Notes: generated by a model from the sequence alone, not told the origin. Counted from the stretch's first letter, positions 7,104-17,377 are shown. The stretch is DNA of 64,000 nt from Paenibacillus allorhizosphaerae (GCF_910594985.1 NZ_CAJVCE010000016.1:1-64000); one strand, 5' to 3'. Numbers and translations are program-made.

Positions 7104-10087
7104 CCAAACGTTTACCCGTCGTTGTGCTCTGGATCAGTTTTACAGTCATTTGGCTCATATTGATGTCGACGCTGGGAATGTGGTTAGGTTTTTTACTTGG
7201 ACAAGGAGATTTGACGCATGAGCAAATGAGAAGAATATTATTTGTTTTCTCGCCCTTGATGCCATTTTATAAACCACCACTATCTGTACCGGTTGGTTTT
7301 CTAATATTTACCGGAATCCTGTGTAATGTCACTTGGTTATTCAGTACTCGCGTGAAATTAACAAACATCTCTGTTGTGAGACGAGCGATTGCGTTCATCT
7401 TTCCTTGGGGAACATTCACATTATTATCAATGCTTGTCGCAGCAGCTTATGTAAAACCGATCGGGTACGATCTCATCATGCAAATCGACGGTTGGGTGGA
7501 AACACCGGAATATCGGGAATATCTCCATCCGGGCGGACTCAAAATGATCGGTTGGGTTTTACTTTTACTACCGTCTTACGCAATTATTCGATATTGGATA
7601 AAAATCGTTGGTGAATATCGTTCCGATCCCGTATTACAAGAATGGTTCGAAAATTACAAATTCCAGTGGAAGTGGCTCGGCCGGTTTGGAGACGAACGTG
7701 CTAACGTCATGCCGGATATCGTACTTGCCTTGGAGGCAGATACAAAGACGCCGGTTGTGCTCACGGGTGACTCTAGACAGTTGGGTACGATGCTGATCGG
7801 TCCTCCCGGTTCCGGTAAAACGAGCTTAAAAATTATTAAAGCGTTCCGGCAAGATCTTGGCCATTTACAGAGAGCCATTAATGCATTTCCAGGATATGTG
7901 AAGAAGTACGGATACGGTACACCGGAATTTCAGAAGGCTTGGGGCAGCCATTTGATCGGAAGTATCATTGTTGAACCGGCAAAAGACCTTTGCGATTCAG
8001 CATATGAGCTCGCGCTCGACCATGGGATTCCCGAAGAGTTTATCGTATACCTTGACCCGTCTAATCCGAAAACACCTGGATTCAACTGCATGGTTGGCCC
8101 GCTTTCCCAAGTCGCCGAGACATTAACGGCCGTCTTGGATAGTATGAGCGAATCGAGCGATGACTTTTTCCGTCAATCCTGCCGTACCGTTTTGAAAGCG
8201 TATGTGTATCTACTGAAGTTCATTAAAAAGAACGAGTGCGCGCTGCTCGATCTTGACCAAATGTACCAGGACCCTCGTTATACAGCGGATCTTCTAGAGG
8301 AACTAGAGCAGCGACTTCCAGATCCAGCAATTATCGCCAATATGTCTACGGACCGGCAGATTTTTTGGATGCTTGCTCGACGTACTGTTCAATGGTTCAG
8401 AAATGACGGGATTGAGCCGGAAAAGACTCGCGAAGGTATGTTCGTTCGTTATAGCGACGGGCCACATAAGGGGAAAATCAAGTACACAGACAAACAGTTT
8501 GAGTTTACTCGTACTACCCGAAATCTGATTGCCGACTTACTGCAAAATCCTTATTGCGCTCGCGTCCTACTTGGCAAAAACAGTGTAGATCTCGATAAGT
8601 TGATGAGCCGCGGAGGTATACTGCTCTGCAATACGGCCAACGGAGAACTCGGAGATGTCAGCTCACCTTTCGGAAAATTGGTGTACATGTCTGTACAGAA
8701 CGCGGTGTTCCGAAGAAAAGGAACGGAGAAGACAAGACCATTGGTTTCTTCCTATGCCGATGAATTCTTAGAGTATATGAACTCTAAGTTCCTGAGACTG
8801 ACAAGCCAGGGGCGTAAATATAAGTATGCTCCTCTTGTTGCCACTCAAACGCTCTCCCAGTTCGATATTGAACTTGGGCGGGGTTTCGTCGACGGGATGA
8901 TGGGAACCATACGTAATTACATCGTTTACGGTGGCGTCGGAAAATATGATGCTGAAAAGTTGTCGGAAATATTCGGTACGACGGTTGTCGATGAATTCTC
9001 CTTCAGAGAAAGCATAACACCGGAGAACATGAACAATCCGAATTATACTTTCGCGGAAACGACAACACGTAAAGAGATGGAACTCGTTACATCCGATAGC
9101 ATCATGTATAACAAATTCAAATATTCCTTTATTCGACTTGTTGTCGAAGGCAGTACGCAAAAAGCGATTAAAGCGATGGGGGACTTTGTTGACTTTGGTT
9201 CAGCCGATAAGTGGAAAAAAGCTTTGAAAACGGACGCCCTCGACGCCTTCATGGAGCATTGGCGAATTCCCGTCAAAGAAGACGAGCACTTTGATATGGA
9301 CTGGATCGATGATTCTGCCGAATCGAAGGATGACGCCGAAAAAGGAATTCAGTTTCCCGGTGAAAATCAAGGTCAAAGCGCTACTCGTACTTCCACCAGC
9401 TCAGGTCCTTCGAGTGAAGATGAAGTAGCAGCTGCAACAGAATCGGAAGAAGTTCATCGTAAAGCAGATTACATCGGACAAACGACATTTAAAAATATCC
9501 CAAAAGAAGATACTCCAAGGAGACGATTCGCTGATATTGAGCTTGTAGGTGGACCGCGGCAGACCAGTGCAGCGATTGTGTCACCTACGCCCGCTCCAGA
9601 ATCAGAATCATCCTCCCACAGAGAGGTCGATATTCCGCCAGTTCCAAAAACTGAAGCGACCGAAGGGAAAGAAATCAAGCTTTCAGCAGCGACGAGTCCT
9701 CCCGAAATCGCGGAACCGAAAGTACTTCCTTCTTCCGAGCCAGGACCAATGCTTCAAGCTAGTGCTTTATTATTTGGTGCGCCGGCTCCGAAGAACGAAG
9801 AGAGTATGCATCGTTCAATACTACCGGATGAACAAGCTGAGAATGTACTGGCCGAACCGATTGTTCCTATGCCTTCTGAAGAAACAGAGAAAAAAGATTC
9901 GACAATGAAGAAAGAAGGCAGCCAGGGGATATCCAATTCCAACCGGGATGAAGAAATTAATGCAGCAAGACGAGGAAAGCCAAAAAATCAAGATCCTCCG
10001 CCTATGGAAAAATACAAGGTAGCGGAACCGCCGAAAAACTCACAATTTATGAAAATGCTCGAACAGCAGGCCAAGAAGAATAAATAA
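7091..10087 (+). CDS. Type IV coupling protein (VirD4/TraG-like ATPase)
   Basis: This 998-aa protein has N-terminal membrane segments (about 8-35, 55-75, 90-115, 150-170). Walker A GPPGSGKT lies near 237-244, Walker B SSYADEF near 553 and the T4CP-type motif ATQTLSQFD near 583. Coupling proteins bring the relaxase-DNA complex to the secretion channel. The last ~270 residues are proline/acid-rich and probably disordered, an unusually long tail. ATG at 7091 follows a GGGGGGAG site. The first gene of the operon overlaps it and an OB-fold gene follows 27 nt downstream. Confidence 0.82.
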   Translation: MAVLTKRLPVVVLWISFTVIWLILMSTLGMWLGFLLGQGDLTHEQMRRILFVFSPLMPFYKPPLSVPVGFLIFTGILCNVTWLFSTRVKLTNISVVRRAIAFIFPWGTFTLLSMLVAAAYVKPIGYDLIMQIDGWVETPEYREYLHPGGLKMIGWVLLLLPSYAIIRYWIKIVGEYRSDPVLQEWFENYKFQWKWLGRFGDERANVMPDIVLALEADTKTPVVLTGDSRQLGTMLIGPPGSGKTSLKIIKAFRQDLGHLQRAINAFPGYVKKYGYGTPEFQKAWGSHLIGSIIVEPAKDLCDSAYELALDHGIPEEFIVYLDPSNPKTPGFNCMVGPLSQVAETLTAVLDSMSESSDDFFRQSCRTVLKAYVYLLKFIKKNECALLDLDQMYQDPRYTADLLEELEQRLPDPAIIANMSTDRQIFWMLARRTVQWFRNDGIEPEKTREGMFVRYSDGPHKGKIKYTDKQFEFTRTTRNLIADLLQNPYCARVLLGKNSVDLDKLMSRGGILLCNTANGELGDVSSPFGKLVYMSVQNAVFRRKGTEKTRPLVSSYADEFLEYMNSKFLRLTSQGRKYKYAPLVATQTLSQFDIELGRGFVDGMMGTIRNYIVYGGVGKYDAEKLSEIFGTTVVDEFSFRESITPENMNNPNYTFAETTTRKEMELVTSDSIMYNKFKYSFIRLVVEGSTQKAIKAMGDFVDFGSADKWKKALKTDALDAFMEHWRIPVKEDEHFDMDWIDDSAESKDDAEKGIQFPGENQGQSATRTSTSSGPSSEDEVAAATESEEVHRKADYIGQTTFKNIPKEDTPRRRFADIELVGGPRQTSAAIVSPTPAPESESSSHREVDIPPVPKTEATEGKEIKLSAATSPPEIAEPKVLPSSEPGPMLQASALLFGAPAPKNEESMHRSILPDEQAENVLAEPIVPMPSEETEKKDSTMKKEGSQGISNSNRDEEINAARRGKPKNQDPPPMEKYKVAEPPKNSQFMKMLEQQAKKNK

Positions 10088-10114
10088 TTTTAATGGGTAA
10101 AGGAGTTTACTTTC

Positions 10115-11011
10115 ATGTTGATGAACAACGATGCTATTTTAGAAATTCTTCGTGAATCCATGATTCGCAAATACGTGCAAATGGGTACTGTAGCAGACGT
10201 CAAGCCGGTTACTCTCAAAGGAGTTAAAGATAGCGTAATCGTCATCAACTTCAACGGGGTTCCTGTATATTGCTCGCGTGAACAATTTACATCAAGAAAG
10301 CTTTCGAGTTTTACTGGCTTTATGGGTACTCCTGTACCATTCCTCGTTACTGATATCGACCGCGATACGGGCATTGCGATCGTTTCCCGCGTACAGGCAA
10401 TTCCGATTATTCAACAACAATTCTTGAAAAATGTCAAAGAAGGGGATATCGTCCGCGGCACGGTAACAGGCGTGCGAAATGATGCAAAACTCGTTTTTGT
10501 TGAAGTGCAAGGTGTCCCATGTATGGTGCCGCCCGGAGAGTGGGACTTGAACAGTATCACGGATCTGAGAGAAGTCGTCATGATTGGATCGGAAGTAGAA
10601 GTGAAGGTAACAAATGTCGATAAAATTAACAAAGAAGGGGATGACGCAGATAGCGATTTTGAGTATCGTATCCGCTTATCCAGAAAAGAAATTCAAAAAG
10701 AATACCGTGCTCAAAAGTGGGATCAAATCGAGCAATACCATTCGGTAGGGGATCACGCCTTGGCGAAAGTTGTGGCCAAGACTCAAAACGGCCCGAACAC
10801 GTATTTGATTGAACTTCAGTCAACGGGCATTGTCATTCTCGGTAATCTTCAGTATCCGTTAAGCCAACAATTCAAATACGGGCTGCCACTTGGGCTCCGG
10901 ATACAAGCACAGATCACCTCGTTAGATAAAGTGAAACGGGTAGGTAGAGCGCGGATTTACCGAATTGACCCTACGCTGCAAACCGCAGGCGCATTTGGCA
11001 GTGGCTTCTGA
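10115..11011 (+). CDS. S1/OB-fold repeat protein
   Basis: This 298-aa protein appears to contain three to four S1-like beta-barrel repeats. The clearest is at about 110-190 (EGDIVRGTVTGVRNDAKLVF, then PPGEWD and RLSRKEI), with others near 15-85 and 205-290. S1 domains bind RNA or single-stranded DNA. Located in the coupling-protein operon, it may handle transferred strands or transcripts. ATG follows AAAGGAG. The combination with T4CP genes is not one I can tie to a named family. Confidence 0.55.
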   Translation: MLMNNDAILEILRESMIRKYVQMGTVADVKPVTLKGVKDSVIVINFNGVPVYCSREQFTSRKLSSFTGFMGTPVPFLVTDIDRDTGIAIVSRVQAIPIIQQQFLKNVKEGDIVRGTVTGVRNDAKLVFVEVQGVPCMVPPGEWDLNSITDLREVVMIGSEVEVKVTNVDKINKEGDDADSDFEYRIRLSRKEIQKEYRAQKWDQIEQYHSVGDHALAKVVAKTQNGPNTYLIELQSTGIVILGNLQYPLSQQFKYGLPLGLRIQAQITSLDKVKRVGRARIYRIDPTLQTAGAFGSGF

Positions 11012-11954
11012 GATAACTAGCGGGGCCGCTTTCTCCTCGGCGTTGGAGTATTCTGATCTTTGGAGGGCCAGGGATGGCAACATCCCACCCTTAGATGATC
11101 CAACGCTTCAGTTTTCCGCGCAACGGAGTGAGAAGCCGTCCGTCCTACATTTACAAACAATCGTAAACCGAGTTTCTGCAGGCCAAATCGGGCCGCCGGA
11201 CTTGATATTGACGAAGTTTTTCCAAGAATGGATTTGCTTAACCGAGCGTCAAATCCGCCGTCTTGCCGCGAATTCATTTGATAAGGCTCATCATATTGGC
11301 ACTCGTTTAAGAATACTGCAGAAGCTAGATTGGTTCGATGGCTATTGGTTCAGTCGTCAAGGTGTATTAGAGAAAGAACACGTATGGATGTTAGGACAAG
11401 GTGCATTTATCTTTTATACGATGATGCATGGGATGCATCTCCTGGAGCCGTGGCAACTTCATAAATATAAGAGTTACTCACTTTCGATATGTGCCATCAA
11501 TGAACTCCGGATGATCCTTGAGGAGCGGGGGAAATATGCCGAAGTGGTTTATGCCCCGAACTGGTCCAAGGGAGATCCGATTCGTCCGTTTAGCCAATTC
11601 TTTATACAGTCGGAAAAGGGGCCGCTTACCATGTATGTCGAGCGCTTAGCACAAAAATCTAATCCCCTCCGACTGATGCAGAAAAAGCAAGAAATGTACG
11701 AAAAAATGGTTGCAGACAACGCCGGTAAACTCCCGATGGTGCAGCCGGGTGCCGCGATGGTCGTTTGGAGTGTAGGTTCGCTGGAAGCGATTGAAGCACT
11801 TGTTGGATCCATCGATTATATGTCGGATGCTTTTGTTCAAATCTTTTTGCCCGACGAATGCTTGGATGAATTCCCCAGGTCCTTCTTTGTAGCAAAGAAA
11901 GGTAAACGAGAAGGGGAAGTAGAGCTGCAGCGGCTTAACATGGATATTCTGTAA
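11001..11954 (+). CDS. Winged-helix protein, possible second Replic_Relax relative
   Basis: About 317 aa. A helix-turn-helix/winged-helix stretch near 70-115 (LTERQIRRLA ... TRLRILQKLDWFDGYWFSRQ) and the general layout recall the first gene of the operon. The start is uncertain: GTG at 11001 overlaps the upstream stop and could be used by coupling; TTG at 10965 is also open. A strong terminator follows the stop. The role in transfer is inferred from position. Confidence 0.5.
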   Translation: MASEITSGAAFSSALEYSDLWRARDGNIPPLDDPTLQFSAQRSEKPSVLHLQTIVNRVSAGQIGPPDLILTKFFQEWICLTERQIRRLAANSFDKAHHIGTRLRILQKLDWFDGYWFSRQGVLEKEHVWMLGQGAFIFYTMMHGMHLLEPWQLHKYKSYSLSICAINELRMILEERGKYAEVVYAPNWSKGDPIRPFSQFFIQSEKGPLTMYVERLAQKSNPLRLMQKKQEMYEKMVADNAGKLPMVQPGAAMVVWSVGSLEAIEALVGSIDYMSDAFVQIFLPDECLDEFPRSFFVAKKGKREGEVELQRLNMDIL

Positions 11955-11958
11955 AGGT

Positions 11959-11986
11959 CCGCCGAGCTTCCCCTCGGCGGTTTTTT
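11959..11986 (+). terminator. Intrinsic terminator
   Basis: CCGCCGAG / CTCGGCGG stem with a 4-nt loop region and TTTTTT, 5 nt after the stop of the winged-helix gene; it closes the 5.2-12 kb operon. Confidence 0.85.
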
Positions 11987-12009
11987 CCTATTCGATGGAG
12001 GAGGTACAT

Positions 12010-13542
12010 ATGTCTAGAGAACAAATTATCGTGGTCGGTTTCGGTACCGACGGCATGAATGAAATCATCAAAGAGGCCGTTGAAGAAACCGGCGTAGGCC
12101 GGGTAGCCGGATTCGCGATGGTAAGAAAGAAGCTTGTCGATCGCGTGATCGAGCTAAACGCTAATATGGTCATTGTTGGAGAAGATCTGGTAGGGGAAAA
12201 AGAAACAGATGAGGAATGGCTTGATATTGTCGAGGAGCTCCGTCGCGTGGACATGTACATGCGTATTGTATTTGTATGTAAACGCACGGAAGAGGATCTA
12301 TTTCTGGCAAAGCTTGCCCTCCAAGGCGTAACGGACATTTTCAACGAAGGTAAGCTTTCGGCCGGGTGGGAAGAGCAACTTTTGAATCCCCCGAAGTTTG
12401 ACTCCACTGAACGTTTCCGTAAGCAGCAGGAGAAAGCTACAGAGCAGCTTCGAAAACGAAAACGAGAAGTTACATCGCCAGAGGAAATATTGGAGCAAGC
12501 GCATATTCCGCAGCAGGAGAAGAAATTGAATCCGGCGCCGGCGGAAACGAAAACCGAAGTCAAAACGGAAGTCAAAATCGTTGAAAAGCAAGTCGTCAAA
12601 AAAGAAGTGGTTATAGAGCAGGTACGTGTTCCGTCTCGAAGCGTAGTTGTCCTTTCCCTTTTCGATGGAGCGGGATCCTCGCTTCTAACCCGCATGCTAG
12701 CCGAGTACATTGCCGAGCTGCAGGTCGATGTCGGCATTCTTGAATCACCGATCAGCGCGCCGGCATGGTTTGAGATTATCAACGCTTGGGGCCTCTTTTC
12801 AGGTAATAGAGGCTATATGAGTCGCAAAGAAGCGACCTTCCGACAAAAGAACAAACAACCGGTCGATCTCCCGATTTGGGAGAGTTGGCATGAGACAGTG
12901 CTGCGAAATGAAGAGCTCCCCGCTTGGTCAGAAGTATTCACCCATGAGAAAGTGAAGTACATTATTCGTGGACCGAAGGACGAGCTGGATGATTGGACAG
13001 AAAACGATACCGCGCATCTGCTTGCGTACAGTCGCAATCTTTCCGTTTTATTCTGTGATGTCAGCACTTCTTATGATGATCCCAAAGTACAAATATTGCT
13101 GCGCAGCGCAGATCACATCGTAGCTGTAGGAGGTTATGATGTGGTACGGACGGGGCGGGAGCATGCAAAATTTAAAGAGCACCTTGAACGGTATTATGAT
13201 AAGCTTCATGTTATCATAAATAAGAGTACCCCACGACTGGAACGATTACATTCCGGCGAGATAAAATCAATCTACAGTGTCAGCAAGCTTACCCACGTTC
13301 CTGCGATGACTGAATTATTTGAATTGTACATGGAAGGGGACTCCTTCTGGAAAGCAAGCTTTATTCGAGAAGAAAAACGTGTGGCCATGAAAGAGGTCAT
13401 AGATGAATTGGCGGACCTGATCCTCGGTGAAGAGGTCATGAATAAGCTCCGGGCCAGGAAGAAAGGTAGCCTTTGGCAAAGAATGGGCGCTTGGTTTACA
13501 CAGGATGATAAGGAAGTTGAAATTGACGAAGGAACTGCATAG
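12010..13542 (+). CDS. CpaE/ParA-like protein with degenerate P-loop
   Basis: ATG at 12010 is selected since GGAGGAGG lies just before it. The 510-aa protein has a receiver-like N-terminal domain (1-115, IIVVGFGTDGMNEII), a charged linker (130-205, many K/E) and a C-terminal MinD/ParA-like domain. In that domain the P-loop reads LFDGAGSSLLTRML near 218-231, with no Walker A lysine. Such layouts occur in CpaE/TadZ proteins, which place pili or secretion machines at the cell pole. A scaffold role for the transfer apparatus is inferred. Confidence 0.55.
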   Translation: MSREQIIVVGFGTDGMNEIIKEAVEETGVGRVAGFAMVRKKLVDRVIELNANMVIVGEDLVGEKETDEEWLDIVEELRRVDMYMRIVFVCKRTEEDLFLAKLALQGVTDIFNEGKLSAGWEEQLLNPPKFDSTERFRKQQEKATEQLRKRKREVTSPEEILEQAHIPQQEKKLNPAPAETKTEVKTEVKIVEKQVVKKEVVIEQVRVPSRSVVVLSLFDGAGSSLLTRMLAEYIAELQVDVGILESPISAPAWFEIINAWGLFSGNRGYMSRKEATFRQKNKQPVDLPIWESWHETVLRNEELPAWSEVFTHEKVKYIIRGPKDELDDWTENDTAHLLAYSRNLSVLFCDVSTSYDDPKVQILLRSADHIVAVGGYDVVRTGREHAKFKEHLERYYDKLHVIINKSTPRLERLHSGEIKSIYSVSKLTHVPAMTELFELYMEGDSFWKASFIREEKRVAMKEVIDELADLILGEEVMNKLRARKKGSLWQRMGAWFTQDDKEVEIDEGTA

Positions 13543-13590
13543 GCGCAGGAGACATCCCGGCCCTCCTTGCACTGTATTAGGAGGAGAACT

Positions 13591-14853
13591 ATGGTACATG
13601 AACGCTATCTGCAGGTAGACGAGGGAGTAGCACACTATTTTGCTACTCTTGACTCCGTCTCCGAAATGGGCATTTCTTTGAGAGCGATGGTCAATGAAGA
13701 AGAGGAACAAAAATCACTTCGAGCGAAGTTAGTTGCATATGCCTTACGGAATATCGGCGGCGAATATGACCCGCTCCTTTGCTCATGTACGGCCGGCTAT
13801 TTGATCACCTTGGATGATAAGAAACTGTTTAGCGATATTGCTCGCGGCGCCGGCGTTAATATCCATGCGAAGCTGCTTAAGAAGTCGGATTGGAAAAATG
13901 TTCTTCTGGATAAGGTCCTTTTTCGAATTGCTAAGCCTGTCGTTCGGGAATATTTGACTCATTTAGCCGCTGGCGCAAGCGATAGACTCGTCAACCGTCT
14001 CGTTGGTGCATTTGGCAATATTAAGGGTTTCTTAGATAACCTGGGCAACGAAAGCAAGCTCGAGTTCTACGAAGTCCTCCGAAAGCAAGGGAACACTTCC
14101 CCGGAACATAAGCTCTATGCCCAGTCTGTCAATAAGGTGGCCGTCTATGAATCATGTGTCATCCTGGATCGGACGGAAGATGCCTCTCTTCTTATGCAGT
14201 CATTTACCCCGTTGGACTGGGCAGTCTATGAGACGGAGATTTTGAACGGTTACTATTACGTATACGGCGGCCGAATTATACAAGAAGGCGGTAAAGTTGA
14301 AGGACAGATCTCTCCTCTGATAGCTCTGCAGAAAGCGCAAGAATACCAGGAACGTTATGAGCTGGAACGTTTACAAAACGAGGAGCTGCAACAAAAACTG
14401 GAGCGAGTAAATCAAACTGCAGAAGAGCAATTAGAAGAGGCGCTGCACCGCATCAAAGAGCTGGAAGAGCATAACGATTTACTGCAGCGTGTGGTCTCGG
14501 AGCAGGAGCGGGTTATCGCGGAGTATAAGGCACAGCTGGCCGTACAGCCGAAGCCTCTTGCGGGCAAGCATGTGCTCGTTGTTGGGCATCGCGATCAGAA
14601 GCAGATGTACGAAGAGGAGATTGCAAAACGGGGTGGGTTTGGCGAATTTTTTCCCGCTACTGACGATGAAATCAATATCCATCTTCTTACCGGGCCCATC
14701 CGGCGAGCTGATCTTATTTTCTATATCCGTACGTACACGCAGCATCGCATACAAAAATATATCCAGAGTAAGAATCCCGATAACTTTGTCATTATTACCT
14801 GCAAAGGAAGAGACAGTTTTACACGAGAAATTGACAAATATTTAAATAAATAA
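13591..14853 (+). CDS. DUF2325-type protein with central coiled coil
   Basis: ATG at 13591 follows AGGAGGAG. The 420-aa protein has an alpha-helical N-terminus, a coiled coil at about 250-325 (ELERLQNEELQQKLERV...), and a C-terminal domain (325-420) beginning KHVLVVGHRDQKQMYEEEI. This C-terminal domain matches the general look of DUF2325, found in Bacillota proteins of unknown role. Located 48 nt after the ParA-like gene and before the CoiA-like gene. Confidence 0.6.
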   Translation: MVHERYLQVDEGVAHYFATLDSVSEMGISLRAMVNEEEEQKSLRAKLVAYALRNIGGEYDPLLCSCTAGYLITLDDKKLFSDIARGAGVNIHAKLLKKSDWKNVLLDKVLFRIAKPVVREYLTHLAAGASDRLVNRLVGAFGNIKGFLDNLGNESKLEFYEVLRKQGNTSPEHKLYAQSVNKVAVYESCVILDRTEDASLLMQSFTPLDWAVYETEILNGYYYVYGGRIIQEGGKVEGQISPLIALQKAQEYQERYELERLQNEELQQKLERVNQTAEEQLEEALHRIKELEEHNDLLQRVVSEQERVIAEYKAQLAVQPKPLAGKHVLVVGHRDQKQMYEEEIAKRGGFGEFFPATDDEINIHLLTGPIRRADLIFYIRTYTQHRIQKYIQSKNPDNFVIITCKGRDSFTREIDKYLNK

Positions 14854-14937
14854 GTATAACAATTATAGTTGAACCACTTTTTTTAAGATTCCTTATGTGG
14901 AAGAAGCAGCGCCCATCATACCATTTCGGGAGGCCCT

Positions 14938-16314
14938 ATGGAGATCGCCAGGCTTTTTGATCAGGTGATTAATATCGCGGAAGAATGGTTTATTATTGCT
15001 TCAGATGGATCATCTAGGGAAAACATCGTCCGTACTTTAGAAGCCAAATACCGCATTCATTCCCAAAAAAAAGCATTCTCGTGTCTTTGCTGCACGCAAC
15101 CGGTAAGCCTTGTTCTTCGTGAAGAATCCCCGCACTTTCGCCATGAAGGTGACCGGTGTCCGAGTGCGAATAACTATGATAAATATATCAGCCGAATTCG
15201 GAGTAGCGAGAACATTCTTACTCATCGGGTAGGCCGCGCGATTCTTCGTACTTATCTCGAGGGGCAATTGAAGCCTCATGGTATCATTGTTGAAGAGGGT
15301 TATATATATCGCGCAGCCCTTAAAATAGTTCCTGACTTCATATTGACGTTTCCGAATGGGAGTACCTGGTCGGTCGATTATGTGACCGGTTCTCGTGAGG
15401 ACGAATCGTATAACAACTATATTTTGAAACGAACAATGACGTACCAGGCAGCCGGCTTCAAACCAATTTACTTTATAGATTCCTCTTGGATTGCTGATGT
15501 ACCTGATCGTTCCATCGTATCGCTCTACTTGGCCGAAGCCCAAATGAAAATTCAGTCGACCGTTGACAAACAATGGAGCGCTTTTGTTCAGGATTTCTAT
15601 GAAACGTTTGGTTCGTCCTTCGTATTCCGAGAATTGTTTGGTGTCCAAAGAGAGTCATTTGGCGTGCAAGCTTTCACTCCAGAAGAAAAGGAAGTATTTA
15701 GCTTAGCTTATGTCGACCCCGGTGAGGGTCAAGCATGGATCGAAAGGTTTATTCCTACGACAAGGAAATTTGGGTATCATATTCACCGGGCGACTATCAC
15801 TTTGGAGAAAGCAACTTCCCTTTCTGAAACGAAGGACGAATTCCAGTGGTGGGGATTAAAGGAAACGGAAGAAATGAGGGCATGTCTTGAGCGGCTTACC
15901 CATCAGTACGAGACAGAACAGGCGGCTATTGCAGAGCGCGAGGCCGAATTACGGGAGGCTTTGAAACGAAAGCAGGAGGAAGAGGCGGAGCGGAAGGCGA
16001 GAAGGAATCGTCACCTGGGAATCGATGGAACCCTTTTATTCACCCCAGAAGATAATTCATATACCGGTACCTTTGAGTCTTTTAACTTGCCTGCATCGAA
16101 TATCGATTCCCTGATCGAGCGAATCAATATGGGGATGTCGGCTGCCGAGGCTTGGCATATTCATTCAATCGTAAGCACAAAAAAATCCAGTATCTCATAT
16201 TCAACACTTGAACGGCTTCGAGCTAAAGCTCGTACGGTGATGGGACCTATTCGAAACCCGAATCCAATCCCGTTTGATCTGCGGAAGGCTCTTATTGATT
16301 TGGCCATGCTTTAG
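14938..16314 (+). CDS. CoiA-like competence nuclease
   Basis: This 458-aa protein shows the CoiA layout: an N-terminal metal-binding patch (SCLCCTQP at about 46-53 and HFRHEGDRCP at 66-75) followed by a PD-(D/E)XK-type core with PDFIL near 132 and SVDYVTG near 145, where Asp replaces the usual Glu. A long coiled coil sits at about 315-365. CoiA proteins promote recombination after DNA uptake. In this block the protein may process transferred DNA. GGGAGG precedes ATG. Confidence 0.65.
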   Translation: MEIARLFDQVINIAEEWFIIASDGSSRENIVRTLEAKYRIHSQKKAFSCLCCTQPVSLVLREESPHFRHEGDRCPSANNYDKYISRIRSSENILTHRVGRAILRTYLEGQLKPHGIIVEEGYIYRAALKIVPDFILTFPNGSTWSVDYVTGSREDESYNNYILKRTMTYQAAGFKPIYFIDSSWIADVPDRSIVSLYLAEAQMKIQSTVDKQWSAFVQDFYETFGSSFVFRELFGVQRESFGVQAFTPEEKEVFSLAYVDPGEGQAWIERFIPTTRKFGYHIHRATITLEKATSLSETKDEFQWWGLKETEEMRACLERLTHQYETEQAAIAEREAELREALKRKQEEEAERKARRNRHLGIDGTLLFTPEDNSYTGTFESFNLPASNIDSLIERINMGMSAAEAWHIHSIVSTKKSSISYSTLERLRAKARTVMGPIRNPNPIPFDLRKALIDLAML

Positions 16315-16356
16315 GATTGACAAAAAATGCAACAATGAGAGAGTGGAGGTAGTAAT

Positions 16357-16968
16357 TTGAAATGGATTAAGTCAATAATAGCCATACTGCTGGCAGCATC
16401 ACTTGCCGGCTGCTCGGCGTCGTATGCAAAACAGCCTGAGAGTGTGCCAACGTCTAAATCTATCTCTGCTGATACAAAGCTCGAATGGGCTTTTACTAAA
16501 GCGGATCAGCATCCCGAAAAAGTCTTGATCGACGTAATCAACGGTACGAAAGAAACGCTGGATATCGCCATCTATAGCTTAACGCATCCCGATATCGTCA
16601 AAGCGATCAAAGAAGCAAAGAGCCGCGGTGTAGCCGTTCGAATCATCACGGATAAAATTCAATCGGGTGGAAAAACACAGGTTGAGGCAATGAAGATATT
16701 AGGCAGCGCCGGAATACCGATGAAAATAAACAGTCACTCCGGTCTAATGCATTTGAAGGTCACCATCTCCGATAAAACAGTGGTGACAACCGGTTCGTAC
16801 AACTATTCCAAAGCCGCTTCAACGACAAATGATGAGATCTTAATGGTCATACGCGATCCGGAAGTTACGAAGTCTTTTTCCGAACAGTTTGAACGAATGT
16901 GGGCCGACAAAAAAGGCTTTGAAACGATAGAGAAGTTTATCGCCCAGCCGAATGCAGCAACAGAGTAA
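16357..16968 (+). CDS. Phospholipase-D-like nuclease lipoprotein
   Basis: TTG start behind GTGGAGG. The N-terminus is a lipoprotein signal with lipobox LAGC (Cys19). The body is a single PLD domain with HLKVTISD near 131-138 (HxK(x)4D) and downstream GSYNYSKAAS, typical of the small Nuc/PLDc_2 nucleases that work as dimers. 203 aa. It would sit on the outside of the membrane, where it could cleave DNA, as expected beside DNA-uptake or transfer genes. Confidence 0.8.
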   Translation: MKWIKSIIAILLAASLAGCSASYAKQPESVPTSKSISADTKLEWAFTKADQHPEKVLIDVINGTKETLDIAIYSLTHPDIVKAIKEAKSRGVAVRIITDKIQSGGKTQVEAMKILGSAGIPMKINSHSGLMHLKVTISDKTVVTTGSYNYSKAASTTNDEILMVIRDPEVTKSFSEQFERMWADKKGFETIEKFIAQPNAATE

Positions 16969-17212
16969 ATATGTGGGTCTAGCTAACGGCTTTCAGGCAT
17001 TGGATCTACCTGCCAATATAATGGTTCAAATTAGATCAATTTCATGTTAATGGAAGTGAAAATGCCCAAAGTATTTGATACGATAAGGTTTTTCGAGAAT
17101 AATCGGGTGCCAATCTTCCAGATATGCATAAAAATGTTCCACGGAATCATGAAGAGATCATTGTTTATACAAAATTAGAAAAAACAGGTTTCCCATGGGT
17201 CCTGTTCCTCTT
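16969..17212 (+). other. Decayed intergenic stretch
   Basis: No intact gene. A short frame starting ATG at about 17053 (MPKVFDTIRFFENNR) would join, after a frame change, to LPDMHKNVPRNHEEIIVYTK, which reads like protein; this may be a broken gene, but no family is recognised. Confidence 0.3.
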
Positions 17213-17326
17213 ATAAATATATTCAATATTTATTGAAAGACCCGTACCGGTAGTGCTCGTGAACTGCAAGCATTGATCTTCACGAAATGCACGCCAGAGA
17301 TGATGACTTACTCAGACTGCGGTTAA
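17213..17326 (+). pseudogene. Remnant of a LuxR-type HTH gene
   Basis: Translation gives NIFNIY*KTRTGSARELQ and ALIFTKC, nearly the same as the C-terminal part of the intact LuxR-type protein at 28763-29032 (HIFNIYRKTSTSNARELQ, ALIF). An Arg codon has become TGA and the N-terminal part is missing. This is a decayed paralogue, showing the regulator gene was duplicated within the replicon. Confidence 0.7.
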
Positions 17327-17377
17327 TTCCGTGTCTTCTAATAAGATCTGTAATTTGGGATGAGGAGAGTTTGATTT

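Noticed and set aside
14932..14941. CCCTATGG before the CoiA-like gene
   Set aside because: It is only the RBS/start codon context; no AAG spacing, promoter spacing or hairpin as in the seven leaders.
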